A stretch of 35,077 nucleotides of DNA, from the NCBI GenBank assembly GCA_017456145.1, contig JAFTJZ010000056.1, positions 1-35,077 on the forward strand. The letters are read 5' to 3'. Source of the stretch: Clostridia bacterium (GTDB lineage: Bacteria > Bacillota > Clostridia > Oscillospirales > CAG-272). A model generated the notes under the pieces. It worked only from the letters and a program-made list of their open reading frames with translations. It was not told the DNA's origin and made no database searches. A program made the translations under genes and the position numbers. Positions 6,554 to 13,761 of the stretch are shown here, in pieces; positions within the stretch are counted from its first letter, which is position 1, and every line of letters starts with the position of its first letter.

Positions 6554-9024
6554 GAAATATCGTTATTTTCGATGGTACAAATATATTCTTCATCGGTAAA
6601 GCTGATATGCGCTGTACAACCCGCAAACAATTCACCATTGAGAATTTTTGTGGCAAGCAGATTTTCGACGTTATCCGTGACCGCACGGCGCAGCGGTCGT
6701 GCGCCCATTTGCGCATCGCGATCGCAACGGCATAGGGCATGAAGTGCACTTTCACCCACTTGTAAAATAATCCCCATGCGCGCAAGTCGATTTTTTGTTT
6801 TTTCGATCAGTAGAGACGCGATCTTAATCAGATGCTGCTCGTCAAGAGGTGAAAACCATACCACAGCATCCATGCGATTGAGAAATTCCGGTCGGAAGGT
6901 CGTGCGCAGCGCCTGCTCGCGTTTTTCCTGCTTGTGCTTTTGTGCTGATTCATCCACAGAAAGTGTAGAAAATCCGCTGCGGTGTGCCGACGTGCTCATA
7001 TTTTCGCCGACGTTTGATGTCAAAATCAAAATGGTGTTTTTGAAATCAACACGCCGACCCGAGGAGTCCGTCAGAACACCGTCCTCTAATATCTGAAGAA
7101 GGAGATGATACACGTCACCATGTGCTTTTTCGATCTCGTCAAACAGAACGACACTGTACGGGCGGCGGCGCACTCGCTCGGTCAATTGCCCGCCTTCCTC
7201 AAATCCTACGTAGCCCGGAGGCGAGCCAATCATACGTGAGACACTGTGTCTCTCCGTATATTCCGACATATCCAGACGGATAAGCGCGTCTTCGGTGTCA
7301 AACAGCTCTCTTGCAAGTACACGACAAAGCTCGGTTTTTCCCACGCCGCTGCTCCCGGCAAAAAGAAATGATCCGATGGGGCGGTTGGGATCACGCATTC
7401 CCGTCCGATTTCTTCGAATAGCGCGCGCAAGAACCGAGATGGCATCTTCCTGACCAATGATGGAAGAAGAGAGATGCTCCTCCAGCCTGAGCAATTTTTC
7501 TCTCTCCTCTTTTTCTCCCACACAGACAGGGACACCAGTGCGTAAGGCAAGCAGCTTGGCAATTTGCTCATCGGTGAGTGTCGGACGCGTACCCATACAC
7601 TCCTTCTCCCAGATATCTCTTGCTGCGCTCTCACTCTCGCGGAGTGCAAGACATTTATCTCGCAGCTGTGCCGCCTGCTCGAAATCCTGACGCAGGATGG
7701 CATTTTCCTTGTCGGTTTCCGCCGCCTCAAGCTGTTCGCGACAGTAAAGAAGATTTTCAGGCTCCTCCTTTGCTTGAATTTTCAGCATCGCACAGCCTTC
7801 ATCCAGAAGATCGATGGCTTTATCCGGAAGATTTCTCTCCGGAAGATACCGGATGGAGAGGTCTACCGCGGCAACGATCGCATCGTCCGCAATGCTGACA
7901 TCATGAAAATCCTCATACTTTTCACGCAAGCCGCGCAAAATATTGATACAGTCCTCTCTGTTCGGCGGCAAGACCTCTACCGGCTGGAACCTGCGTTCCA
8001 GTGCCGCATCCTTCTCGATATAGCGACGATATTCACTGTGCGTTGTAGCTCCGATCAAGCGAATCTCTCCCCGTGCCAGCGCAGGCTTTACAATATTGGC
8101 TGCATCTATGGCTCCTTCCGCCGCCCCCGCACCGACCAACGTATGAATCTCGTCTATAAATAGTATGATATCGCGTTGTCCCTTGATCTCTGCCAAAACA
8201 TTCTTGAATCGTTCTTCAAATTCACCGCGGTATTTAGCTCCTGCCAGAAGTCCGGGCATATCCAAAGAAAGTATGCGGATTCCTCGCATATGCTCCGGCA
8301 CCTCACCGCGTACGATCATATGTGCCAAGCCCTCAGCTACAGCGGTTTTTCCGACCCCGGGCTCGCCGACAAGGCAGGGATTATTCTTGTTTCTTCGGGA
8401 CAGAATCTGTATCACACGGGCGATCTCTTGCTCGCGACCGATCATCGGATCGATGCCGCCACGACGTGCAAGTGCAGTCAGATCCTGGGCAAAGCTATCC
8501 AATACTGTCTGTTTTTTCGTCATCCCACGCTCGTCACTCCCTTCGCTGGTTCGCTCACGTGCACCGTATGCCGCAGCACTTTGCGCTTTTCCGGAGATGC
8601 TGAGAAATTGAATGACGTCACGCTTTAATTCTTCAATGGAAACGCCGCTCTCCTCCAAAAGATGGAGCGCCACTCCGGCATTCTCACGAAGTAAGGCCAT
8701 GAGAAGATGCTCCGTTCCGACGCGACTCTGTCCGTATTTGATCGCCTCAAGAGCACTGCTCTCAATAATTTTTTGCACACGCGGCGTCATATCATTTGCC
8801 GTTACCCGCGTCCGCGAGCCGACTCCCGTCATCAAGACGATGGCATCCTTGATCTGCGACGCTTTGATCCCGCGAGCATCAAGCAGGTGTGAGGCGATGC
8901 TGTCCTGCGTATCGGACAAGCCGAGCAGAAGATGCTCCGAGCCGATATACGTGTGTCCCATTTCACGTGCCGATTCCATGGCGGTGCTTAAGGCGGCTTG
9001 TGCTTTTTGGGTTAAATGATTCAT
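6535..9024 (-). CDS. clpC: ATP-dependent Clp protease ATP-binding subunit ClpC
   Basis: A hexameric AAA+ unfoldase that feeds substrates to ClpP in the cytoplasm. The domain order is complete in 829 residues: two N-terminal Clp repeats (about 1-145, with [13 protein letters not shown] and [11 protein letters not shown]), first ATPase domain (GEPGVGKT near 219, Walker [14 protein letters not shown] near 284), a UVR-like coiled segment (near 430-465, [11 protein letters not shown]) marking ClpC rather than ClpA or ClpB, and second ATPase domain (GSSGVGKT near 555) with C-terminal domain ([10 protein letters not shown]). The ATG at 9024 has GAGG about 9 nt upstream. It has its own promoter. The usual Bacilli neighbours ctsR, mcsA and mcsB are absent here, and no CtsR heptad repeat is visible upstream. 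Two GGTATATACC-type palindromes flank the promoter instead. Confidence 0.96.
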   Translation of the reverse strand: MNHLTQKAQAALSTAMESAREMGHTYIGSEHLLLGLSDTQDSIASHLLDARGIKASQIKDAIVLMTGVGSRTRVTANDMTPRVQKIIESSALEAIKYGQSRVGTEHLLMALLRENAGVALHLLEESGVSIEELKRDVIQFLSISGKAQSAAAYGARERTSEGSDERGMTKKQTVLDSFAQDLTALARRGGIDPMIGREQEIARVIQILSRRNKNNPCLVGEPGVGKTAVAEGLAHMIVRGEVPEHMRGIRILSLDMPGLLAGAKYRGEFEERFKNVLAEIKGQRDIILFIDEIHTLVGAGAAEGAIDAANIVKPALARGEIRLIGATTHSEYRRYIEKDAALERRFQPVEVLPPNREDCINILRGLREKYEDFHDVSIADDAIVAAVDLSIRYLPERNLPDKAIDLLDEGCAMLKIQAKEEPENLLYCREQLEAAETDKENAILRQDFEQAAQLRDKCLALRESESAARDIWEKECMGTRPTLTDEQIAKLLALRTGVPVCVGEKEEREKLLRLEEHLSSSIIGQEDAISVLARAIRRNRTGMRDPNRPIGSFLFAGSSGVGKTELCRVLARELFDTEDALIRLDMSEYTERHSVSRMIGSPPGYVGFEEGGQLTERVRRRPYSVVLFDEIEKAHGDVYHLLLQILEDGVLTDSSGRRVDFKNTILILTSNVGENMSTSAHRSGFSTLSVDESAQKHKQEKREQALRTTFRPEFLNRMDAVVWFSPLDEQHLIKIASLLIEKTKNRLARMGIILQVGESALHALCRCDRDAQMGARPLRRAVTDNVENLLATKILNGELFAGCTAHISFTDEEYICTIENNDISAGKFC

Positions 9025-9063
9025 GTAATTGATCCTCGGTTTCTCCGAGCTGCTTATTTGCTC

Positions 9064-9073
9064 GGTATATACC
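9064..9073. promoter_or_regulatory. GGTATATACC palindrome over the clpC -10
   Basis: A 10-bp perfect palindrome that contains the -10 box of the clpC promoter. A longer relative, GGTATATATACC, lies at 9111-9122 upstream of the -35, 47 bp away start to start. The pair may be an operator. Confidence 0.35.
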
Positions 9074-9094
9074 CATTTTAGCCGCCGTAATCAA
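9066..9094 (-). promoter_or_regulatory. SigmaA-type promoter of clpC
   Basis: On the minus strand TTGATT (9094-9089), 17-nt spacer and TATATA (9071-9066), about 42 bp ahead of the clpC start. Confidence 0.75.
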
Positions 9095-9110
9095 AAATTA
9101 TGCACCTTTT

Positions 9111-9122
9111 GGTATATATACC
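9111..9122. promoter_or_regulatory. GGTATATATACC palindrome upstream of clpC
   Basis: A 12-bp perfect palindrome directly after the stop codon of the double PG-binding gene, 17 bp upstream of the clpC -35. It pairs with the similar site at 9064-9073. Confidence 0.35.
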
Positions 9123-9653
9123 TTACATACTTTCTTCTTGCATACGGTTGTAGGCAAGTATCAAAGCATTCCACGTCGTACGATCCACGCGTCCTGTTTC
9201 AGGCAACAGGCTGGCACGTTGAAATAGGATTATACCGTTTTCCGTATCTTCATCATATATCCCTCCTTGCGCATTTCTGGGTATACCGTCCATCCAAACG
9301 CTCAACTCATTGAGAATATATTGGATGATCTCTACCAAAAACTGTCTGTTACCGCTTCCTACACTGTATCCGATGGGAAAACGGGGAAAGGGAGAGAATG
9401 CTTGCGGCTTATCATACCGCAGTACCGATGCCATGTAGGCATCAAACAGCTGCGTCCACGTGGTATAATCGACGACACCGGTCTGGTCAAGCCCGGACAT
9501 TTTTTGAAACGCAAGGATGGCATCTCTTGTTTCCACATCATAAATACCGTCAATTGCGACGGGTGGAATGGTTCTGTCATACAAAGAGAGCTGTCGGAGA
9601 TACCGCTGCAGATTTTCCACGGCAACGCCGCGGGTGTTCTCACTTGTCATCAT
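9123..9653 (-). CDS. Protein of two peptidoglycan-binding (PG_binding_1) domains
   Basis: A 176-residue protein made of two PG_binding_1-type three-helix modules. The first shows VAVENLQRYLRQLSLYD, then AIDGIYDVETRDAILAFQK and GVVDYTTWTQLF. The second shows IIQYILNELSV, GGIYDEDTENGIILFQR and GRVDRTTWNALIL. Such modules bind peptidoglycan or act as scaffolds. No catalytic domain, signal peptide or membrane segment is visible. The start at 9653 (ATGATG) is supported by AAGGAGGT (9662-9669), 8 nt away. It is the last gene of a three-gene set, 36 nt after the SpoIID-like gene, and shares its domain type. A role at the spore surface or cortex is inferred from its neighbours. Confidence 0.85.
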   Translation of the reverse strand: MMTSENTRGVAVENLQRYLRQLSLYDRTIPPVAIDGIYDVETRDAILAFQKMSGLDQTGVVDYTTWTQLFDAYMASVLRYDKPQAFSPFPRFPIGYSVGSGNRQFLVEIIQYILNELSVWMDGIPRNAQGGIYDEDTENGIILFQRASLLPETGRVDRTTWNALILAYNRMQEESM

Positions 9654-9689
9654 GGAATCTAACCTCCTTATTTCCACACAATATATGCA

Positions 9690-11093
9690 TTACATACCGA
9701 TTTCATACCCTGGATACTGTCCTTCCTGCAAGCGTTCTCCTTGATATAGGTCGTTATACAGGGAGGTGATGGTATTCCATGTGATGACTCCGACAAGTCC
9801 GTTCGGCTCCAGACCGTAAAGCGCTTGTACTGCCTCAACAGCCGCTTGTGTCTGCTCGCCAAAATATCCTGTTACCGAAACGGATGGGACCTCGGGGATC
9901 CTCTCTGCAATATAGTTCAGATATTGCTGCAGGACGCGAACGTCCTCCGATTCCGAGCCTTGCCGTAAAAGAACACCGGGGAAAGGGATGGTATTACCAT
10001 CGGTGTAGCGAACGGGAATGGTCTGCACGATCCCTCGGTAGGCGTTATAAAGAGTATACCACGTTTGCTCACCGACGACGCCGTCAACGGGCAGTCCCAT
10101 AAAACGCTGAAAGTTTCGCACTGCCTGCTCGGTACTCTCCCCGAAAACGCCGTCTACGTCAACGGTAATTCCCGTGTTGTAATAGGGTTCAATGTAATTC
10201 AGAAAAAATTGCAGATTTCTCACGCCCGTGCCGATCGAGCCACGCTCCAGTGTGCCGGGATATTGACGGGTAACCTCCTGCAGCGTGATCCCTTCGGAAT
10301 AAAGCTCATTGAGCCGCTTGACTCCCGCATAAATGCGCTCGATGGCATACCAGGTGGCATTGCCTACGACTCCGTCAGGTGTCAGCTGAAATACCTCTTG
10401 AAAGCGCAGCACGGCAGCCTCTGTGTCATCGCCAAAGATACCGTCGGTTGCAAGGATCTTGGGAATGGAAGGATAATTATCAGAAATGCGGTTCAGGCGG
10501 ATCTGCAGGATGCGTACATCGTCTCCGCTGCTGCCAAGCTGCAACGGATATGTCGGTACACTGGATTCTATACTGCCAACCGGCACATTGGTCACGATCT
10601 CAATATCATCTCCGTAGTAATTCTGTAAAATATTATAAGGCGTATAGCCCTGCTGTGCCAGATTTACCGAGCCCCATTGTGAAAGCCCACCCGGGCAGCT
10701 CACCTCGATGCCGTCACAGTATTGTGCGTACAGTGGCTCTACGTTCCCCGGGCGACGAAGATAAGAATTGAAGATATCTCCAACAATATTGCGAATATTA
10801 TCGAAGATTTCGCGCTCGTAGACAAAATATTGATCAAATGCGGTAGAATTGGTGATGTCGAAGGGATAGCCGCGAGAGCGGTAATATTCCGTATAAATAC
10901 GGTTGAGAGCAAAGGATATCTGGGCGTAAATATTGGCGCGCAATGCGCTCTCGGGCCATGTCGGGTAAATTTCGCTTGAGGCTACGTTCTGGATATACTC
11001 GATGAACGGGACGGTGACATTGGGAGCGCTTGCATCATTCGGTGCGCCGAGATGCACGGTAATGCTGTCGGGAATATAGGGAAGTGAGGGCAT
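9690..11093 (-). CDS. SpoIID/LytB-like domain plus three PG-binding domains
   Basis: A 467-residue protein. Residues about 45-170 resemble the SpoIID/LytB fold: WPESALRANIYAQISFALNR at its start, and LSQWGSVNLAQQGYTPYNIL followed by QNYYG at its end, which are the conserved ends of that family. Three PG_binding_1 modules follow, each with a DG-x-FG-x-x-T-x-x-AV signature (DGIFGDDTEAAV, DGVFGESTEQAV, TGYFGEQTQAAV). SpoIID is a lytic transglycosylase of spore engulfment. Here the residue before ALRAN, where SpoIID proteins normally carry a Glu, is Ser, so the enzyme may be inactive. There is no signal peptide, unlike classical SpoIID. It lies 24 nt after the beta-domain gene; GGAGAAAC precedes the ATG. 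Confidence 0.82.
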   Translation of the reverse strand: MPSLPYIPDSITVHLGAPNDASAPNVTVPFIEYIQNVASSEIYPTWPESALRANIYAQISFALNRIYTEYYRSRGYPFDITNSTAFDQYFVYEREIFDNIRNIVGDIFNSYLRRPGNVEPLYAQYCDGIEVSCPGGLSQWGSVNLAQQGYTPYNILQNYYGDDIEIVTNVPVGSIESSVPTYPLQLGSSGDDVRILQIRLNRISDNYPSIPKILATDGIFGDDTEAAVLRFQEVFQLTPDGVVGNATWYAIERIYAGVKRLNELYSEGITLQEVTRQYPGTLERGSIGTGVRNLQFFLNYIEPYYNTGITVDVDGVFGESTEQAVRNFQRFMGLPVDGVVGEQTWYTLYNAYRGIVQTIPVRYTDGNTIPFPGVLLRQGSESEDVRVLQQYLNYIAERIPEVPSVSVTGYFGEQTQAAVEAVQALYGLEPNGLVGVITWNTITSLYNDLYQGERLQEGQYPGYEIGM

Positions 11094-11117
11094 GAATGTT
11101 TCTCCTTTCCGTCGTGA

Positions 11118-11567
11118 TCATAACGCAGGATTGACGCCTTCCTCCACGACATTCCCAAGCGGCTCCCGACCATCAAGCAGAGCGCCTTCGGGAAGGGGAA
11201 TAAGGTAGGCGTTTTGAATGGATGTGATGGTATCATAGATCGGAACACGTGTGAAGTGTTGGGGATAGAATCCGTCTGCCGCCACATCGATATTGTAAAA
11301 TGCGTAAGGGACGCCTCCCGGTTGATAGGCAATGGCACGTGCGGGGGCAGGGAGTGGGAGCCTTGGAGTATTCCCATCTCTGTCTGTGGTCATGATCTGC
11401 AGCACGTCTCCCCAAGAGCTCGGTGGCTGCCCCTCGTCGCGATCGCCCCAAACCTTGACCGTCGATCCCTCTAAAGGAATCGCACCTCCTGCGGTACTTG
11501 TGCGAACGACCAGATATCCCATACCGATTTGCGGCGATTCCGGCTGCGTGGATCGGTTATTATCCAT
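11118..11567 (-). CDS. Small beta-domain protein (carboxypeptidase-regulatory-like) of the wall-binding cluster
   Basis: A 149-residue protein of unproven function. After a polar N-terminus it shows MGYLVVRTSTAGGAIPLEG and TVKVWG, then TTDRDGNT and IDVAADGFYPQHFTRVPIYD. That is the strand-turn pattern of carboxypeptidase-regulatory or transthyretin-like domains, in which 'TD-x-DG-x-T' and 'ADGY/F' are typical. No signal peptide or transmembrane segment is present. The start at 11567 is set by AAAAGGAGGT 6 nt upstream; the longer open frame to 11645 has no ribosome site. It heads a three-gene set with the SpoIID-like and double PG-binding genes, behind a sporulation-type -10 element. Confidence 0.75.
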   Translation of the reverse strand: MDNNRSTQPESPQIGMGYLVVRTSTAGGAIPLEGSTVKVWGDRDEGQPPSSWGDVLQIMTTDRDGNTPRLPLPAPARAIAYQPGGVPYAFYNIDVAADGFYPQHFTRVPIYDTITSIQNAYLIPLPEGALLDGREPLGNVVEEGVNPAL

Positions 11568-11605
11568 AAAGTTACCTCCTTTTGCGGTATTGGCGTTGCA
11601 TGAAC

Positions 11606-11633
11606 AGTGTATGCAAACAAAAAGAAGATTGAC
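11606..11633 (-). promoter_or_regulatory. Candidate sporulation (SigE/SigK-type) promoter
   Basis: On the minus strand CATACACT (11613-11606) matches the SigE -10 consensus CATACANT and also the SigK form CATANNNT. GTCAATCT (11633-11626), 12 nt upstream, is a weak SigE-like -35. No sigmaA promoter is visible ahead of the cluster. The -10 is 38 bp from the start codon. Confidence 0.4.
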
Positions 11634-11650
11634 CTTGCAGATCAATCTTC
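11616..11650 (-). terminator. Terminator after ribF
   Basis: On the minus strand a 9-bp perfect stem, GAAGATTGA (11650-11642) with TCAATCTTC (11632-11624), is followed by TTTTTGTTT. Confidence 0.88.
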
Positions 11651-11660
11651 GATTTGGTAT

Positions 11661-12695
11661 TTATATCATTTTTAGCAATTGCAATGCGGCGGGCGACTCG
11701 ACATACTGTCTTGCCTTCTGTATATCCGATAAAATGGCGGTGCGCAGGGCGTTGACATCGGAAAATTTTATCTCATCTCGCAGCTTGTGCAGAAGATACA
11801 CACAAAGCTCCTTGCCATACAGATCACCCTTGAAGTCAAGGAAGTGCGTCTCACAATTGACACGCGTATTTTCCCCGTCAACCGTTGGGCGACATCCGAT
11901 GTTGGAGACACCAAAATACCGAACTCCATCTATCACGCAAACGGAGGCGTATACACCGTATTTGGGAATCAATTTGGACGGTGGAATGGTTTGATTTGCT
12001 GTCGGAAGTCCAAGCGTTCTTCCAAGCTGCTTGCCGTATTCAACAACAGAGGTAACCATATACGGACGGCGTAGCATTTTCGCGGCAAATTCGCAAGAAC
12101 CGATTTGTAAAAGTCGGCGTATTTCGCTGGAGGAGATGATGGGCGCATTTTCACATTCATCCCAACAGAGCTCGCCGTCCTCTCTCATGCGGTAGCAGGG
12201 AAGAACCGTGCAGAGCGCACCAAATGCGCCGAAAAGCATGGCACTGTCCCCCTGACCGTCACGCCCGAAGTGATAATTAAAGCCGCAGCATACCGCCTCT
12301 ACGGCACAATATTGTCTTAAGATTATGTCGATAAAATCGCTCGGTAAAAGCGTTCGGACGCTCGGAAAGTCTACAAGAAAGACGTATGAGAGACCGCAAG
12401 CCGCAAAAAGCGAGAGCTTTTCCTCAAGGGTAGTCAGATGTCCGCGGGGAGATGCAGAAAAATAATCGCTTGAAAGGGTACGGAAACACCACGCGGCAGC
12501 TCTTGTCGGATGCCCGAGTGCTGTTCTTTGACAAGCTGTATTTATGGCGGTTGAGATCAGTTCACGGTGTGCGGCGTGGACTCCGTCAAAATTCCCAAGA
12601 GCAACCGCGTACCGATATGGATGATCCGAAGGGAGCGGGCATGGGTATTGTGTGCCCGTTTTCAAATCCAGCAGCGTGATCGAAGGGGAGCTCAT
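11661..12695 (-). CDS. ribF: Bifunctional riboflavin kinase / FAD synthetase
   Basis: Phosphorylates riboflavin to FMN and adenylylates FMN to FAD in the cytoplasm. The N-terminal nucleotidyltransferase domain carries VALGNFDGVHAAHRELI near residue 31, CCGFNYHFGRDGQGD near 137 and ISSSEIRRLL near 187. The C-terminal kinase domain carries GKQLGRTLGLPTAN (near 221), YGVYAS and FLDFKGDLYGKEL. The 344-residue length is slightly above the usual 310-320, mainly from the N-terminal end. The start codon overlaps the ireB stop as ATGA (12692-12695), so translation is coupled to ireB. A strong terminator follows. No FMN riboswitch is seen. Confidence 0.95.
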   Translation of the reverse strand: MSSPSITLLDLKTGTQYPCPLPSDHPYRYAVALGNFDGVHAAHRELISTAINTACQRTALGHPTRAAAWCFRTLSSDYFSASPRGHLTTLEEKLSLFAACGLSYVFLVDFPSVRTLLPSDFIDIILRQYCAVEAVCCGFNYHFGRDGQGDSAMLFGAFGALCTVLPCYRMREDGELCWDECENAPIISSSEIRRLLQIGSCEFAAKMLRRPYMVTSVVEYGKQLGRTLGLPTANQTIPPSKLIPKYGVYASVCVIDGVRYFGVSNIGCRPTVDGENTRVNCETHFLDFKGDLYGKELCVYLLHKLRDEIKFSDVNALRTAILSDIQKARQYVESPAALQLLKMI

Positions 12696-12946
12696 ACCGA
12701 TGCTTCCGATTCAAAATAGGAACGTACGATCTCCTCCAGAAGATCGTTTCTGTCAACGCGGCGGATCAGAGAACGTGCCCCGGCATAATTGGTAATATAG
12801 GTCGGATCCTCGGTCAGCAGATACCCGACGATCTGGGTGACGGGATTGTACCCCTTTTCCGTGAGCGCGTGATACACATCGCGTAGTGTGCGCTGCGCCT
12901 CGGTTACATCTGTATTGTGAATGTTTTTCTGTTCCGTGTTTTGCAT
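12692..12946 (-). CDS. ireB: IreB-family regulatory phosphoprotein (UPF0297)
   Basis: An 84-residue member of the UPF0297/IreB family. In Enterococcus this protein is a substrate of the Ser/Thr kinase IreK and modulates cephalosporin resistance; elsewhere it is a conserved Firmicutes protein of uncertain role. The family core is plain: YHALTEKGYNPVTQIVGYLLTEDPTYI, AGARSLIRRVDRNDLLEEIVRSYFE. The start at 12946 is set by GGAGG about 7 nt upstream; a longer frame to 13018 is unsupported. The family usually sits with alaS, ruvX and a DUF1292 gene; here it is instead translationally coupled to ribF. The promoter at 12990-13018 has a perfect TATAAT. Confidence 0.92.
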   Translation of the reverse strand: MQNTEQKNIHNTDVTEAQRTLRDVYHALTEKGYNPVTQIVGYLLTEDPTYITNYAGARSLIRRVDRNDLLEEIVRSYFESEASV

Positions 12947-12989
12947 AAAAAACCTCCGTGTATAACATGATGAGCACTCTGCCAAGGGT

Positions 12990-13018
12990 ATTATAACATA
13001 AAACCAAGCAGATTTCAA
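12990..13018 (-). promoter_or_regulatory. SigmaA promoter of ireB-ribF
   Basis: On the minus strand TTGAAA (13018-13013), 17-nt spacer and TATAAT (12995-12990). The start codon is about 44 bp downstream. Confidence 0.85.
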
Positions 13019-13070
13019 GGCATCGCCGGATATTTTTCTTACAATGTTGTTTCAAAATATCATACAACTA

Positions 13071-13099
13071 TTGAAAACGTCCCAAAAATGTGATATAAT
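13071..13099 (+). promoter_or_regulatory. SigmaA promoter of the MetH-activation operon
   Basis: TTGAAA (13071-13076), 17-nt spacer and TATAAT (13094-13099) with extended -10 TGA. It is divergent from the ireB promoter, 52 bp away. The transcript leader is only about 45 nt, too short for a cobalamin or SAM riboswitch. Confidence 0.88.
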
Positions 13100-13152
13100 A
13101 TAGCATCATGTAAAAATATATCCTTGCAATCAATCGCAAAGGAGGATATTGA

Positions 13153-13761
13153 ATGAAAATCCTTGATCATATCGACCACCGGGCACTCCCACCCATTGAC
13201 GTAAAAAAAGTATTTCGTTATATGGGATATTCCGATGTCCTGCCTGCAAGAGACAGCGAAATTTATGATCTTTTACAGGAGCTGATCGACGAGCTGCCCT
13301 CCATGCTCTATTGTCGCCTCTGCTATCGGTCGATCCCACTGCGCAGCGATGCATTTCCTTTTTTACAATCCTCAGCGCAGCTTAAGGCTATGCTTAACGA
13401 TTGTGGGTACATGGTGGTTTATGCACTGACACTGGGACCAATTGTCGATGAGAAAATATTAGTTTATAGCGATCTTTCGCCAATCAAGGCGATGATGCTT
13501 GAGGCGCTGGGAGGCGAACGAGCCGAGGCACTCTCAGCACTGTTTTTATATGGAATGACGAATGATCTGTCCAAAAAGGGGTACAACGTTACATCGCTGG
13601 CCTCACCCGGCTGTGACGATTGGCCGCTCCAAGCGCAAGCGGAGATCATCGCGTTATTACAATGCGAGACTAGCATCGGTATTACACTCAACGAGCATAA
13701 TATCATGACACCAAGCAAATCAATGACTGCCGTTTTCGGCGTAAAGGAGATCAAACAATGA
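13153..13761 (+). CDS. Methionine synthase activation-domain protein
   Basis: A 202-residue stand-alone relative of the MetH activation domain, which binds S-adenosylmethionine and supports reductive reactivation of the cobalamin cofactor. Supporting segments are PPIDVKKVFRYMGY, VVYALTLGPIVDEKI, LEALGGERAEAL and YNVTSLASPGCDDWPLQAQ, followed by GITLNEHNIMTPSKSMTAVFGV, which carries the typical motif 'L-x-x-x-x-M-x-P-x-K-S-x-x-x-x-G'. AAAGGAGG lies 6 nt before the ATG. Its stop overlaps the next start as ATGA (13758-13761), coupling it to the homocysteine methyltransferase gene, which fits a joint role in cobalamin-dependent methionine synthesis. Confidence 0.88.
   Translation: MKILDHIDHRALPPIDVKKVFRYMGYSDVLPARDSEIYDLLQELIDELPSMLYCRLCYRSIPLRSDAFPFLQSSAQLKAMLNDCGYMVVYALTLGPIVDEKILVYSDLSPIKAMMLEALGGERAEALSALFLYGMTNDLSKKGYNVTSLASPGCDDWPLQAQAEIIALLQCETSIGITLNEHNIMTPSKSMTAVFGVKEIKQ

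Noticed and set aside
9025-9122. CtsR heptad repeat or CIRCE element before clpC
   Set aside because: No GGTCAAA-type tandem heptad or CIRCE inverted repeat is present.
13100-13152. Cobalamin or SAM riboswitch ahead of the MetH-activation gene
   Set aside because: The promoter leaves a leader of only about 45 nt, far too short for either class.
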